Below are positions 28,511-36,142 of a stretch of 64,000 bases of DNA, piece after piece. Position numbers and translations under genes: made by a program. Origin of the DNA: Candidatus Acidulodesulfobacterium acidiphilum (GTDB taxonomy: Bacteria; SZUA-79; Acidulodesulfobacterales; Acidulodesulfobacteraceae). The stretch covers positions 3,824-67,823 of the forward strand of contig SHMQ01000012.1 in NCBI GenBank assembly GCA_008534395.1. Direction: 5' to 3'. Positions within the stretch are counted from its first letter, which is position 1. Each line of letters opens with the position of its first letter. The notes beneath the pieces are model-generated. The model was not told where the DNA came from, searched no databases, and saw only the letters and a program-made list of their open reading frames with translations.

Positions 28511-29296
28511 ATGATTAAAAACCCAAAATTTATAATTCTTTTATATCATAAGATAGGAAGGTACCCCGAAAACGCCAAATTTCCGGGTTTATACGTTACC
28601 GAAGAAAATTTCGACAGGCAGATTAAATATTTGAAAAATGCTGGTTATTCTTTTTTAACGTTGTCTGAATTAAAAAAGACGTATGATTATTATTACGCAG
28701 GTGAAAATAAAAAAGACGGACGACTTAATGATTTAGGGGAACAGTTAAAAATAAATAATAATAAAAAATATGTCTCAATAACTTTTGACGACGGCTCTAA
28801 ATCCGTTTATTCAGGTGGATTTAAAATAATTCGCGATAATGGGGTAAATGCTACGGTTTTTATGGTTTCCGGACTTACAGGAGGACTAAACGAGTGGGAT
28901 ATTAAAAACGGAGAAAATAAAGACGAAATGTTAAGCGTATCGGAGCTTAAGGAGCTGACGGAATACGGTATCGAAATAGGCGCACATACTGTAACGCATC
29001 CCCATCTTACCCAAATTTATCCGGAAAAAGCTTTCGATGAAATATCGGACTCTAAAAAAAAATTAGAGGAACTCTTAAATATTAAAATAAATTTTTTTGC
29101 ATATCCATACGGCGATTATAGCGAGGACGTTAAATTACTTGTTATAAAAGCCGGTTTTGAAGGAGCCTGCATAACTAAAACCGGCATAGTGAAAAAAAAT
29201 GCAGATTTTTTTGCATTAAAAAGAGTTGCCATAAGACATAATACAAATTTTTTTAAATTTAAAAGAAAGATTTTTAAAGTCAGGCTTTTTTATTAA
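28511..29296 (+). CDS. Polysaccharide deacetylase (NodB-type)
   Basis: Carbohydrate esterase family 4 type hydrolase of 261 residues, likely removing N-acetyl groups from a cell-surface glycan. Motif 1 is SITFDDGSKSVY (metal Asp), motif 2 is GAHTVTHPHLTQ (His-x3-His), and motif 3 is FAYPYGDYSEDV. The N-terminus has LLYHKIG. No signal peptide is evident, so it may act on the cytoplasmic side on a lipid-linked sugar. It starts the + strand glycan cluster 91 bp before the GT9 genes. Confidence 0.88.
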   Translation: MIKNPKFIILLYHKIGRYPENAKFPGLYVTEENFDRQIKYLKNAGYSFLTLSELKKTYDYYYAGENKKDGRLNDLGEQLKINNNKKYVSITFDDGSKSVYSGGFKIIRDNGVNATVFMVSGLTGGLNEWDIKNGENKDEMLSVSELKELTEYGIEIGAHTVTHPHLTQIYPEKAFDEISDSKKKLEELLNIKINFFAYPYGDYSEDVKLLVIKAGFEGACITKTGIVKKNADFFALKRVAIRHNTNFFKFKRKIFKVRLFY

Positions 29297-29387
29297 TTTA
29301 TTTTTATCTTTGTCTTTATATTTATATGAAAATTAATATAGATTATTATTGCATTCATTATAAAAATATAATGAAGTATGAAGGTTA

Positions 29388-30470
29388 ATGAATATACTTA
29401 TTATAAAATTAAGTTCAATAGGAGACTGCCTTCTTGCGACCCCTGCGGTAGAGTCTATCAGAAAAGGCTATCCGGACAGTTTTATTACTTGGCTTATTGA
29501 AGATAAATCTAAAGACATAGCCTTATTAAATCCTAACGTGGACGAGGTTCTTGTTGTAGATAAAAAAAAATTTAAATTTAGGGATTATTTGTCTTTAATA
29601 AAAAAAATCAGAAATTTTCGCTACGATATAGTTATCGATTTGCAGGGTGTTGATAGAACGTCTATTTTCTCTTTTTTAAGCGGCGCTCCGGTCAGATATT
29701 ACGAAGAATATGCAAAGTTAGGTTTTTTATGTAATAGAAAAATTGTAAGACAGGGAAGACCCTTAGAGCATGCGGTAAATTTTTATCTTTTTTTGGCGGA
29801 AAACAGCGGCGGAGCAAAAATTGAGAAGCCTCAGCCCGTTCTTATTACCTCGCCGGAGGATAAAAAATTTGCCGAAGATTTCTTAAAAAATAGTTTTGAA
29901 AATATTGAAAACAAAATATTTATAGGCATAAATCCTACCGGAACTTGGAAAACTAAAAGATGGCCTACAAAATATTTTATAGAAATTTCAAGGCGGCTAT
30001 TGGATTTTTTTGGCGATAATATACATATAATAATTTTTGGCGGCAAAGGGGAAGAATATCTATCCGATGAAATATTGCAGGCATTAAACGGCAAAAACGT
30101 AGTCAGCGCAATCGGAAAAACGACGCTCAAGCAGGCTAAAGAACTGTTATCTAAAATGGATTATTTTATAACGCCCGATTCTGGACTAATGCACGTAGCG
30201 GCTTCAATAGACAGCCTTAAAACAATAGCTTTATTTGGGCCGACGGATCCTAATCTTACAGGACCGGTAGGAAAAAATTTTACGGTATTAAGGGACAACC
30301 TTATATGTATTCCCTGCTTTAAAAAAGAATGCCCTCTTAATAAAATAGACGATAAAAATTTAACGGAATGCGTATTATGCATGAAAAGAATTACTCCAGA
30401 CTCTGTATTAGATATAATTAAAAAGGATTATTTAATAAAAAATGAAAGATATTTTAATATTCGGGCATAA
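29388..30470 (+). CDS. Family 9 glycosyltransferase (heptosyltransferase, first)
   Basis: Likely adds heptose to the LPS inner core using ADP-heptose. GT9 marks: ILIIKLSSIGDCLLATPAVESIRKGYP, IVIDLQGVDRTSIFS, GINPTGTWKTKRWP, and the donor-site phrase DYFITPDSGLMHVAASIDSLKTIALFGPTDP. The C-terminus carries the cysteine set CIPCFKKECP..CVLCM that is common in heptosyltransferases. Length 360. It overlaps the second GT9 gene by 29 bases, so both are made from one message. RfaC- or RfaF-type specificity cannot be assigned. Confidence 0.9.
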   Translation: MNILIIKLSSIGDCLLATPAVESIRKGYPDSFITWLIEDKSKDIALLNPNVDEVLVVDKKKFKFRDYLSLIKKIRNFRYDIVIDLQGVDRTSIFSFLSGAPVRYYEEYAKLGFLCNRKIVRQGRPLEHAVNFYLFLAENSGGAKIEKPQPVLITSPEDKKFAEDFLKNSFENIENKIFIGINPTGTWKTKRWPTKYFIEISRRLLDFFGDNIHIIIFGGKGEEYLSDEILQALNGKNVVSAIGKTTLKQAKELLSKMDYFITPDSGLMHVAASIDSLKTIALFGPTDPNLTGPVGKNFTVLRDNLICIPCFKKECPLNKIDDKNLTECVLCMKRITPDSVLDIIKKDYLIKNERYFNIRA

Positions 30471-31533
30471 TTATATCGGTGACGTATTAACTATTACGCC
30501 GGCAATAAGGGCTTTGAAGCTTAAATTCCCTGAAAGCAGGATAGTAGTGGTCGTTTCTAAAAATGCTTCCGCTGTTTTGAGAAGAAACGAAGATATCTAT
30601 AAAATAATAGAAACGGATAAATTTAACGGTATAAAAGGTATTGCGGCATTTTTTAAACTGTTTTTAACGCTTAGAAATATTAATAAAACAAACGGAAGTA
30701 AATTTTATATTTGCATTAATTTTCTTACTTCTTTAAAGTTTACTATGCTTGGATTTCTGCTTTCCAAGAAACAGGTTGGACAGGAAAAGTTTTTAAATAA
30801 TTTTTTTTTACGCTACCCCATAAAATTTGACGGAGAAATAAATAATATCGATAAGTCTTTAAAACTTGTCGAACCGTTTTATATTAACGCAAGCAATAAA
30901 TATTTTAGCAAAAATTATGTTTACGATATAGAAGATGGCGATATAAAAAATGCTAAAAATATTCTTCAAAATTCTTTTAACGGATACGGAACGGAAATAA
31001 CAGACGAAAATTTTAAATTAGCTTTATTTTCTCCAGGTTCGACAAGGAAGTCTAAGGAATCGCCGCCTTACTTATTTTCGGTTTTTGCGGACTTTTTAAA
31101 CAAAGAAGGATATTTCGTAATAATTACCGGAAGCAAAAAAAATACAGATATTTCCAAAGAGATATGCGATCAGATCGAAAATAAACATATGAGCTTTAAT
31201 TTAACGGGTTTAACCGATATATTTACTCTCGGCGGATTAATTTATCTTTCAAAATTAGCGGTAACGGTAGATAACGGAACCATGCATTTAGCTTCGGCGC
31301 TTAAAGTTCCGACTATAGCGTTATTCGGCTCTACAGACCCTGCGATTTGCGCCCCTATGTCCGATAAATTATTTATAATAGACAAAAAAATTGGATGCTA
31401 TCACTGCTTTAAAAATTTATGCGATACCGAAAACTATAAAATTAAAAGATATCCAGATTGTATGAATAATATTTTGTACGAAGACCTTATAGAAGGATAC
31501 GATTTTTTGCTTAATTATCACATTAAAGTTTAA
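30442..31533 (+). CDS. Family 9 glycosyltransferase (heptosyltransferase, second)
   Basis: Second ADP-heptose-type transferase, 363 residues. It begins ILIFGHNYIGDVLTITPAIRALKLKFP, has ALFSPGSTRKSKESPP in the middle and LAVTVDNGTMHLASALKVPTIALFGSTDP in the donor half, and ends with paired cysteines (GCYHCFKNLC). It is less like the standard heptosyltransferases than its neighbour. Its start lies inside the preceding gene, a typical coupled arrangement. Together they suggest a core with at least two heptose-like residues. Confidence 0.87.
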   Translation: MKDILIFGHNYIGDVLTITPAIRALKLKFPESRIVVVVSKNASAVLRRNEDIYKIIETDKFNGIKGIAAFFKLFLTLRNINKTNGSKFYICINFLTSLKFTMLGFLLSKKQVGQEKFLNNFFLRYPIKFDGEINNIDKSLKLVEPFYINASNKYFSKNYVYDIEDGDIKNAKNILQNSFNGYGTEITDENFKLALFSPGSTRKSKESPPYLFSVFADFLNKEGYFVIITGSKKNTDISKEICDQIENKHMSFNLTGLTDIFTLGGLIYLSKLAVTVDNGTMHLASALKVPTIALFGSTDPAICAPMSDKLFIIDKKIGCYHCFKNLCDTENYKIKRYPDCMNNILYEDLIEGYDFLLNYHIKV

Positions 31534-31609
31534 ATTTAATTTTAAAAAAATTAAAAATAATCTAAACCATATATAATATATTTACTATTTAGCTTAATAA
31601 AAATAAAAA

Positions 31610-32563
31610 ATGAAAATTTCTGGTTTTACTTTTATAAGAAACGGCATATTAATGGGTTATCCGTTTAAAGAATCTATTATGTCGGCGCTTCCTTTAGTCG
31701 ATGAATTTATCGTAGTCGTGTGCGAAAGTGCAGACCAAACTAAAAACGAACTCGAAAAACTGAAAGATTTAAATCCTAAAATTAAATTAATAGAATCCGA
31801 CTGGAAAATTACAAAAAAAAGCGGAACTATTTTATCCGAAAAAACCAATTTAGCGATACAAAATATTACCGGAAATTATGGGCTTTATGTGCAGTGCGAC
31901 GAAGGCATCCATGAAAAAGATTATGAAAAGATTTTACGCGTTCTTGAAGAAAATATTAACGATAAAAACGTTAAAGGCTTTGTTTTTGACTATATACACT
32001 TCTTCGGAGGCTATTTTTCTTATGCCAAACGGTCGGAAAAAAGATTTTTTTACGATAGAGAAGTAAGAATTATTAGGAACGATGGAACTGTTTTATCATG
32101 GGGCGACGCTATGGGTTTTAAAGATTTAAACGGCGTCAAAATAAACATTGAAAATAAAAATGCTTTGCCATTGAACGTCAATATGTTTCATTATGGCAGG
32201 GCTAAAAATCCGGCAGATATGTATAAAAAAGACAAAGAAATGGAAAGGCTTTATAACTTTCAAATAATTAACAGGCTGAAAAATTGGGTTTCAAATTACG
32301 ATCCGCGCATCGATAAGTATATATATTCCGACTTTGGATGGCTTGAAAGAATCGACAGGAAAAATTTAGATTTTCATCCGGCGCCGTTCAGAGAACTTGC
32401 TTCAAAACAAGACTGGAAAGTAGACGATTTTAAAACGTTTTTGAAAGAAAAAAAAGGAACTTCGCAATTTTTTAAGATGCTTATTTACAGAATAGTAAAA
32501 GATTCGATAAACGAAACTTCTAATGCATATAAAAAAATAAGAGCTTTTTTAAAAAATAAATAA
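31610..32563 (+). CDS. Glycosyltransferase, GT2-like
   Basis: A 317-residue protein beginning KISGFTFIRNGILMGYPFKESIMSALPLVDEFIVVV, the opening of a divergent GT2-like family often found in polysaccharide clusters. It has YVQCDEGIHEKDYEKIL in place of the DxD region and a conserved FHYGRAKNPADMYKK. No membrane helices are visible. Substrate and product are unknown. Its position between the heptosyltransferases and a GT4 enzyme places it in LPS or surface-glycan assembly. Confidence 0.75.
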   Translation: MKISGFTFIRNGILMGYPFKESIMSALPLVDEFIVVVCESADQTKNELEKLKDLNPKIKLIESDWKITKKSGTILSEKTNLAIQNITGNYGLYVQCDEGIHEKDYEKILRVLEENINDKNVKGFVFDYIHFFGGYFSYAKRSEKRFFYDREVRIIRNDGTVLSWGDAMGFKDLNGVKINIENKNALPLNVNMFHYGRAKNPADMYKKDKEMERLYNFQIINRLKNWVSNYDPRIDKYIYSDFGWLERIDRKNLDFHPAPFRELASKQDWKVDDFKTFLKEKKGTSQFFKMLIYRIVKDSINETSNAYKKIRAFLKNK

Positions 32564-32607
32564 CTTATAATAACTAATAACGCAAATAACATACATTATA
32601 TATTACA

Positions 32608-33732
32608 GTGAAAATTTTAGAATTTATTACTCCGTCAAATATTGGAGGAGCAGAGAATTACGTAGCCAACTTATCAAAAAAATTTATAGAAAAGGGACAC
32701 GAGGTTTTTATACTTTCTGCAGCTACCGGTAACAATAAAAATCCGGATTTATCGGTAGAGCAGTTTTTTTCCAAAAGCGGATTGCCTTTCAAAATATTAA
32801 AAGTGGATTTTAAATATAATCCGTTTACGATATTAAAAATTGCATATTTTATAAAAAAGAATAAATTCGATATAGTTCATACGCATTTGTCTAAAGCAAA
32901 TCTTATCGGGGCATTAGCTTCAAAAATAGCGAAAAAAAAATCTATTTCTACAGCACACGGATTAAACAAAAAAGCGCAGTATAAATACGGAGATTACGTT
33001 ATTTGCGTATCTAATGCGGTAAGAGAAAATTTAATATCCCAAGGGATGAATGAAACAAAATTAGGCGTTATTTACAACGGAATAGATATTTTAAAGTTTA
33101 ATCCCAAAGCGGAAGGTCTTCCGGCAAGAAAAGAATATTTTTTTTCGGAGGATATGGGCAATAATAATCATAATAGTGCCGATAATGCGGCAAGACAGTT
33201 TAGCGTTGGTATAATTGCAAGGCTTTCCCGCGAAAAAGGTGTAGATTTATTTATCGAAGCAGCAAAATTCGTTCTCATTAAAATACCTGAGGCTAAGTTT
33301 TTTATTGCCGGTGCAGGCAGCCTTAAGGATGCGCTGATTAAAAGAGCTAAAGATTTAAATATTTATAACTCCATATATTTTGTAGGATTTGTAGGCGATA
33401 ATTTAGTTTCTTTTTTAAATGAATTAGACGTCGTCGTTTTTCCGTCTATGAAAGAAGGACTTCCGCTTGCACTTTTAGAAGCAATGTCTATGAAAAAGAT
33501 AGTAATCGTTTCTGATGCCGGAGGCATGCCTGAAGTGGTAGAAGACGGTAAAAACGGTTTTGTGGTTAAAAAAGGAGATATAAATGCTATTTATCAAAAA
33601 TTAATTTTCGTGTATAATAATATGTCGGTTTTAAACGAACTTGCCGATTCTGCCGCAAAAACCATTAAAGAAAGGTTTAATATCGAAAATTGTGCGGATA
33701 AAACTATAGATTTATTTATGAAATATTTATAA
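32608..33732 (+). CDS. Family 4 glycosyltransferase
   Basis: GT-B retaining transferase of 374 residues that starts at GTG. The N-terminal half has ILEFITPSNIGGAENYVANLSKKFIEKGHEV and DIVHTHLSKANLIGALASK. The C-terminal nucleotide-sugar half has VGIIARLSREKGVDLFIEAA and the E-x7-E motif in PSMKEGLPLALLEAMSMKK. It lies 17 bp before the heptose kinase gene, so it probably acts on LPS core or a related glycan. The sugar is not predictable. Confidence 0.9.
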   Translation: MKILEFITPSNIGGAENYVANLSKKFIEKGHEVFILSAATGNNKNPDLSVEQFFSKSGLPFKILKVDFKYNPFTILKIAYFIKKNKFDIVHTHLSKANLIGALASKIAKKKSISTAHGLNKKAQYKYGDYVICVSNAVRENLISQGMNETKLGVIYNGIDILKFNPKAEGLPARKEYFFSEDMGNNNHNSADNAARQFSVGIIARLSREKGVDLFIEAAKFVLIKIPEAKFFIAGAGSLKDALIKRAKDLNIYNSIYFVGFVGDNLVSFLNELDVVVFPSMKEGLPLALLEAMSMKKIVIVSDAGGMPEVVEDGKNGFVVKKGDINAIYQKLIFVYNNMSVLNELADSAAKTIKERFNIENCADKTIDLFMKYL

Positions 33733-33749
33733 AAATATAAACAGATTAG

Positions 33750-34763
33750 ATGCCTATCCCGTTTTCAAAAAATTTGATAGATATAGTAAAAAAATTTAGT
33801 CAGGCCAGAATACTCGTCGTGGGAGATATTATGGTCGACCATTTTGTTTACGGAACCGTTAACAGAATATCTCCCGAAGCTCCGGTGCCGGTCGTTAACG
33901 TTAAGTCGGAAAAGCTTATGCCTGGCGGAGCCGCAAACGTTGTCAGCAACGTGGCTAAACTCGGCGCAAAAGTTTATATAGCCGGAGTAGTAGGAAACGA
34001 TTATAACGGCGATATATTAAAAAAATTAATCGGCAATGTCGATAGTTCATATATTTTAACTTTAAAAAATTTTCAAACGATTATTAAAACCAGAGTAATT
34101 GCCCATAATCAGCAAATCGTGAGATTCGACAGGGAAGATAATGGAAAATTTAATGCTTCGGTTTACAGGAGGCTTCTTGAAGGAATCAAAAATATTGCCG
34201 ATGAAATAGATGCGGTAATAATTTCAGATTACGGCAAAGGATTAATAGAAAAAAATTTTTTTTCAAGTTTAGTTAATTTTTTAAGAGAAAAGAATAAATT
34301 TATAGCTCTTGATCCGAAGGTTGAAAATTTCAAATTCTATAAAAATGTTTCAGTCTTAACTCCAAATTTAAATGAAACTTCAGGCGGTTCAGGCATTAAA
34401 ATAAAAGACGAAAAAACGCTTGAAAAAGCAGGCAGGGCGGTTATGAAAAAAGTCAAACCGGATTACCTGATTATAACAAGGGGAGAGTCCGGCATGTCGC
34501 TTTATTATAACGACGAGAGGAGTCCTTTACATCTAAAAGCGCGCGCAAAAGAAGTTTATGACGTTACCGGTGCAGGAGATACGGTTATTTCGACGCTGGC
34601 TGTTGCAAAAAGCGTCGGAGCTTGTATTACCGATGCATGCTATATCGCAAACGCCGCGGCAAGCATTGCGGTTTCCCAGCTTGGAACATACGCGGTAGGC
34701 GTTAACGAGTTAGAGGAACTGTTACTTTCGGATTTTCGGCGAAATAAAGAAAAAACTTTATAA
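33750..34763 (+). CDS. hldA: D-glycero-beta-D-manno-heptose-7-phosphate kinase (RfaE domain I only)
   Basis: PfkB-family kinase that makes heptose-1,7-bisphosphate for ADP-heptose synthesis. It has ILVVGDIMVDHFVYGTVNRISPEAPVPVV, PGGAANVVSNVAKLGAKVYIAGVVG, ISDYGKGLI, LTPNLNET, ITRGESGMSLY and the C-terminal anion-hole motif DVTGAGDTVISTLAVA. At 337 residues it is the kinase domain alone, without the nucleotidyltransferase half of HldE, so a separate HldC-type protein is expected elsewhere. Its place after two GT9 genes fits LPS heptose supply. Confidence 0.92.
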   Translation: MPIPFSKNLIDIVKKFSQARILVVGDIMVDHFVYGTVNRISPEAPVPVVNVKSEKLMPGGAANVVSNVAKLGAKVYIAGVVGNDYNGDILKKLIGNVDSSYILTLKNFQTIIKTRVIAHNQQIVRFDREDNGKFNASVYRRLLEGIKNIADEIDAVIISDYGKGLIEKNFFSSLVNFLREKNKFIALDPKVENFKFYKNVSVLTPNLNETSGGSGIKIKDEKTLEKAGRAVMKKVKPDYLIITRGESGMSLYYNDERSPLHLKARAKEVYDVTGAGDTVISTLAVAKSVGACITDACYIANAAASIAVSQLGTYAVGVNELEELLLSDFRRNKEKTL

Positions 34764-34821
34764 TATATAATTATATAAAATAATAAACAAGTTCTATAAA
34801 AATAATCTAATTTTTATTTAA

Positions 34822-35073
34822 ATGCAAAAACTTATAAATATAGGGTTTGGAAACGTAGTTTTGCAGAACAGAGTCGTAGCAGTAGTTTCTCCTAGTTCTT
34901 CGCCGATGAAAAGACTTAGAGAAACGGCAAAGGATGGAAATAATTTAGTAGATGCTACCGAGGGAAGAAAAACCAGGTCTGTTATTATTACAGATTCGGG
35001 ACATATCATACTTTCTGCGCTTAATACTTCAACGATTATTGCAAGATTAGAAGGGAAAGAGCATCAAACGTAA
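34822..35073 (+). CDS. remA: RemA/DUF370 family DNA-binding regulator
   Basis: An 83-residue protein matching the RemA family: [64 protein letters not shown]. In Bacillus, RemA activates matrix genes; in proteobacteria the role is less known. It sits directly upstream of gmk, rpoZ and relA/spoT, the order usual in several non-enteric lineages. Seven-residue spacing of the basic groups suggests DNA contact, by family analogy. Confidence 0.88.
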   Translation: MQKLINIGFGNVVLQNRVVAVVSPSSSPMKRLRETAKDGNNLVDATEGRKTRSVIITDSGHIILSALNTSTIIARLEGKEHQT

Positions 35074-35108
35074 TTAATAACATAATTTTAAAAATCAAAA
35101 ATATAAAA

Positions 35109-35777
35109 ATGAATAATGATAAGGAAAATATTGATTTTAAGAATGAATCGCTTCACGGCGACGGGAAGCCTAAGGGTTTAATTTTTGCAGTGTCCGCTCC
35201 TTCCGGCACCGGAAAAACTACTTTATGCAGTATGCTTTTGAAAGAATTTAAAGATATAAAGCCGAGTGTTTCCTTTACCACCAGGGCGAAAAGAGAGGGC
35301 GAGATAGACGGCGTCAGCTATCATTTTATAAGCGATACCGAATTCGATAAGATGATAGGGTCGGATAAATTTATAGAATGGGCAAATGTTTTCGGCAAAA
35401 AATACGGCACCGCATACAAATCGGTTTATAATCCGGATTCTTTATACGATATTTTATTGGAAATTGACGTTCAGGGCGTTGAAAAGCTAAATAAGATATA
35501 TAAAAACAAAAAAGATACCGCTTTAAAAAGCAATAGTTTAATAACTATATTTATTGCTCCGCCTTCCTATGAAAAATTAAAGGAAAGATTAAAAAAAAGA
35601 GGCGGGTTAAACGACGACGAATTAAATAAAAGGCTATCTACTGCTTACGAAGAGATTAAGCGCAGTGAATTTTACGATTATATTATTACAAACGACGATT
35701 TAAAAGAGGCATATACAAAATTAAAATCTATCGTTATCGCCGAGAGATGTAAAAATTTAAATAAATTTAAAGCTTAA
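35109..35777 (+). CDS. gmk: Guanylate kinase
   Basis: Phosphorylates GMP to GDP. Walker A is VSAPSGTGKTTLCSML (about residues 30-45), followed by SVSFTTRAKREGEIDGVSYHFI, FIEWANVFGKKYGT and LEIDVQGVEKL, all GMP-site landmarks. At 222 residues it has a short charged N-terminal extension before the core. It is 35 bp from remA and upstream of rpoZ. Confidence 0.96.
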   Translation: MNNDKENIDFKNESLHGDGKPKGLIFAVSAPSGTGKTTLCSMLLKEFKDIKPSVSFTTRAKREGEIDGVSYHFISDTEFDKMIGSDKFIEWANVFGKKYGTAYKSVYNPDSLYDILLEIDVQGVEKLNKIYKNKKDTALKSNSLITIFIAPPSYEKLKERLKKRGGLNDDELNKRLSTAYEEIKRSEFYDYIITNDDLKEAYTKLKSIVIAERCKNLNKFKA

Positions 35778-35810
35778 ATCCAAAAACAATGATATAATAA
35801 ATATATTACA

Positions 35811-35880
35811 GTGCCAGAATTCAATTCTGGCACTGTCACAAAATTGAAAGGACGGAATTCAATTCTGGCACCGTCACAAA
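35811..35880. repeat. Double palindromic repeat before rpoZ
   Basis: GTGCCAGAATT (35811-35821), one base, then its exact complement (35823-35833) form a strong hairpin. A second partial copy (AATTCAATTCTGGCACCGTC) follows at about 35856-35875, and each is trailed by ACAAAAT. The pattern matches the degenerate element at 6702-6749. It is placed between gmk and rpoZ within what should be one operon. Confidence 0.75.
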
Positions 35881-35930
35881 ATGGTAAGGTCTAAACGGAA
35901 AACTACAAAATTTTAAACGGAGGAATTTAA

Positions 35931-36122
35931 ATGGCAAGAGTAACTATCGAAGATTGTTTAAGAAACGTGGAAAATAGATTTACGCTTGTAATAATAGCGG
36001 CAAAAAGGGCAAGACAGATTATGGAAGGAGCCGAACCGAAAGTCGTTTCAAAAAATAAGCCTATCGTCGTAGCGTTAAGGGAGATAGCGCAGGGATATGT
36101 CGGCGTTAAACAGCGGAAGTAA
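35931..36122 (+). CDS. rpoZ: DNA-directed RNA polymerase omega subunit
   Basis: A 63-residue small subunit that stabilises the beta' subunit. [20 protein letters not shown] and AAKRARQI match the core of RpoZ, and the C-terminus [14 protein letters not shown] is typical. A GGAGG site is seven bases upstream. It precedes relA/spoT by 20 bases, the common gene order. Confidence 0.95.
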   Translation: MARVTIEDCLRNVENRFTLVIIAAKRARQIMEGAEPKVVSKNKPIVVALREIAQGYVGVKQRK

Positions 36123-36142
36123 AATAAACCATCTATTTTTTT

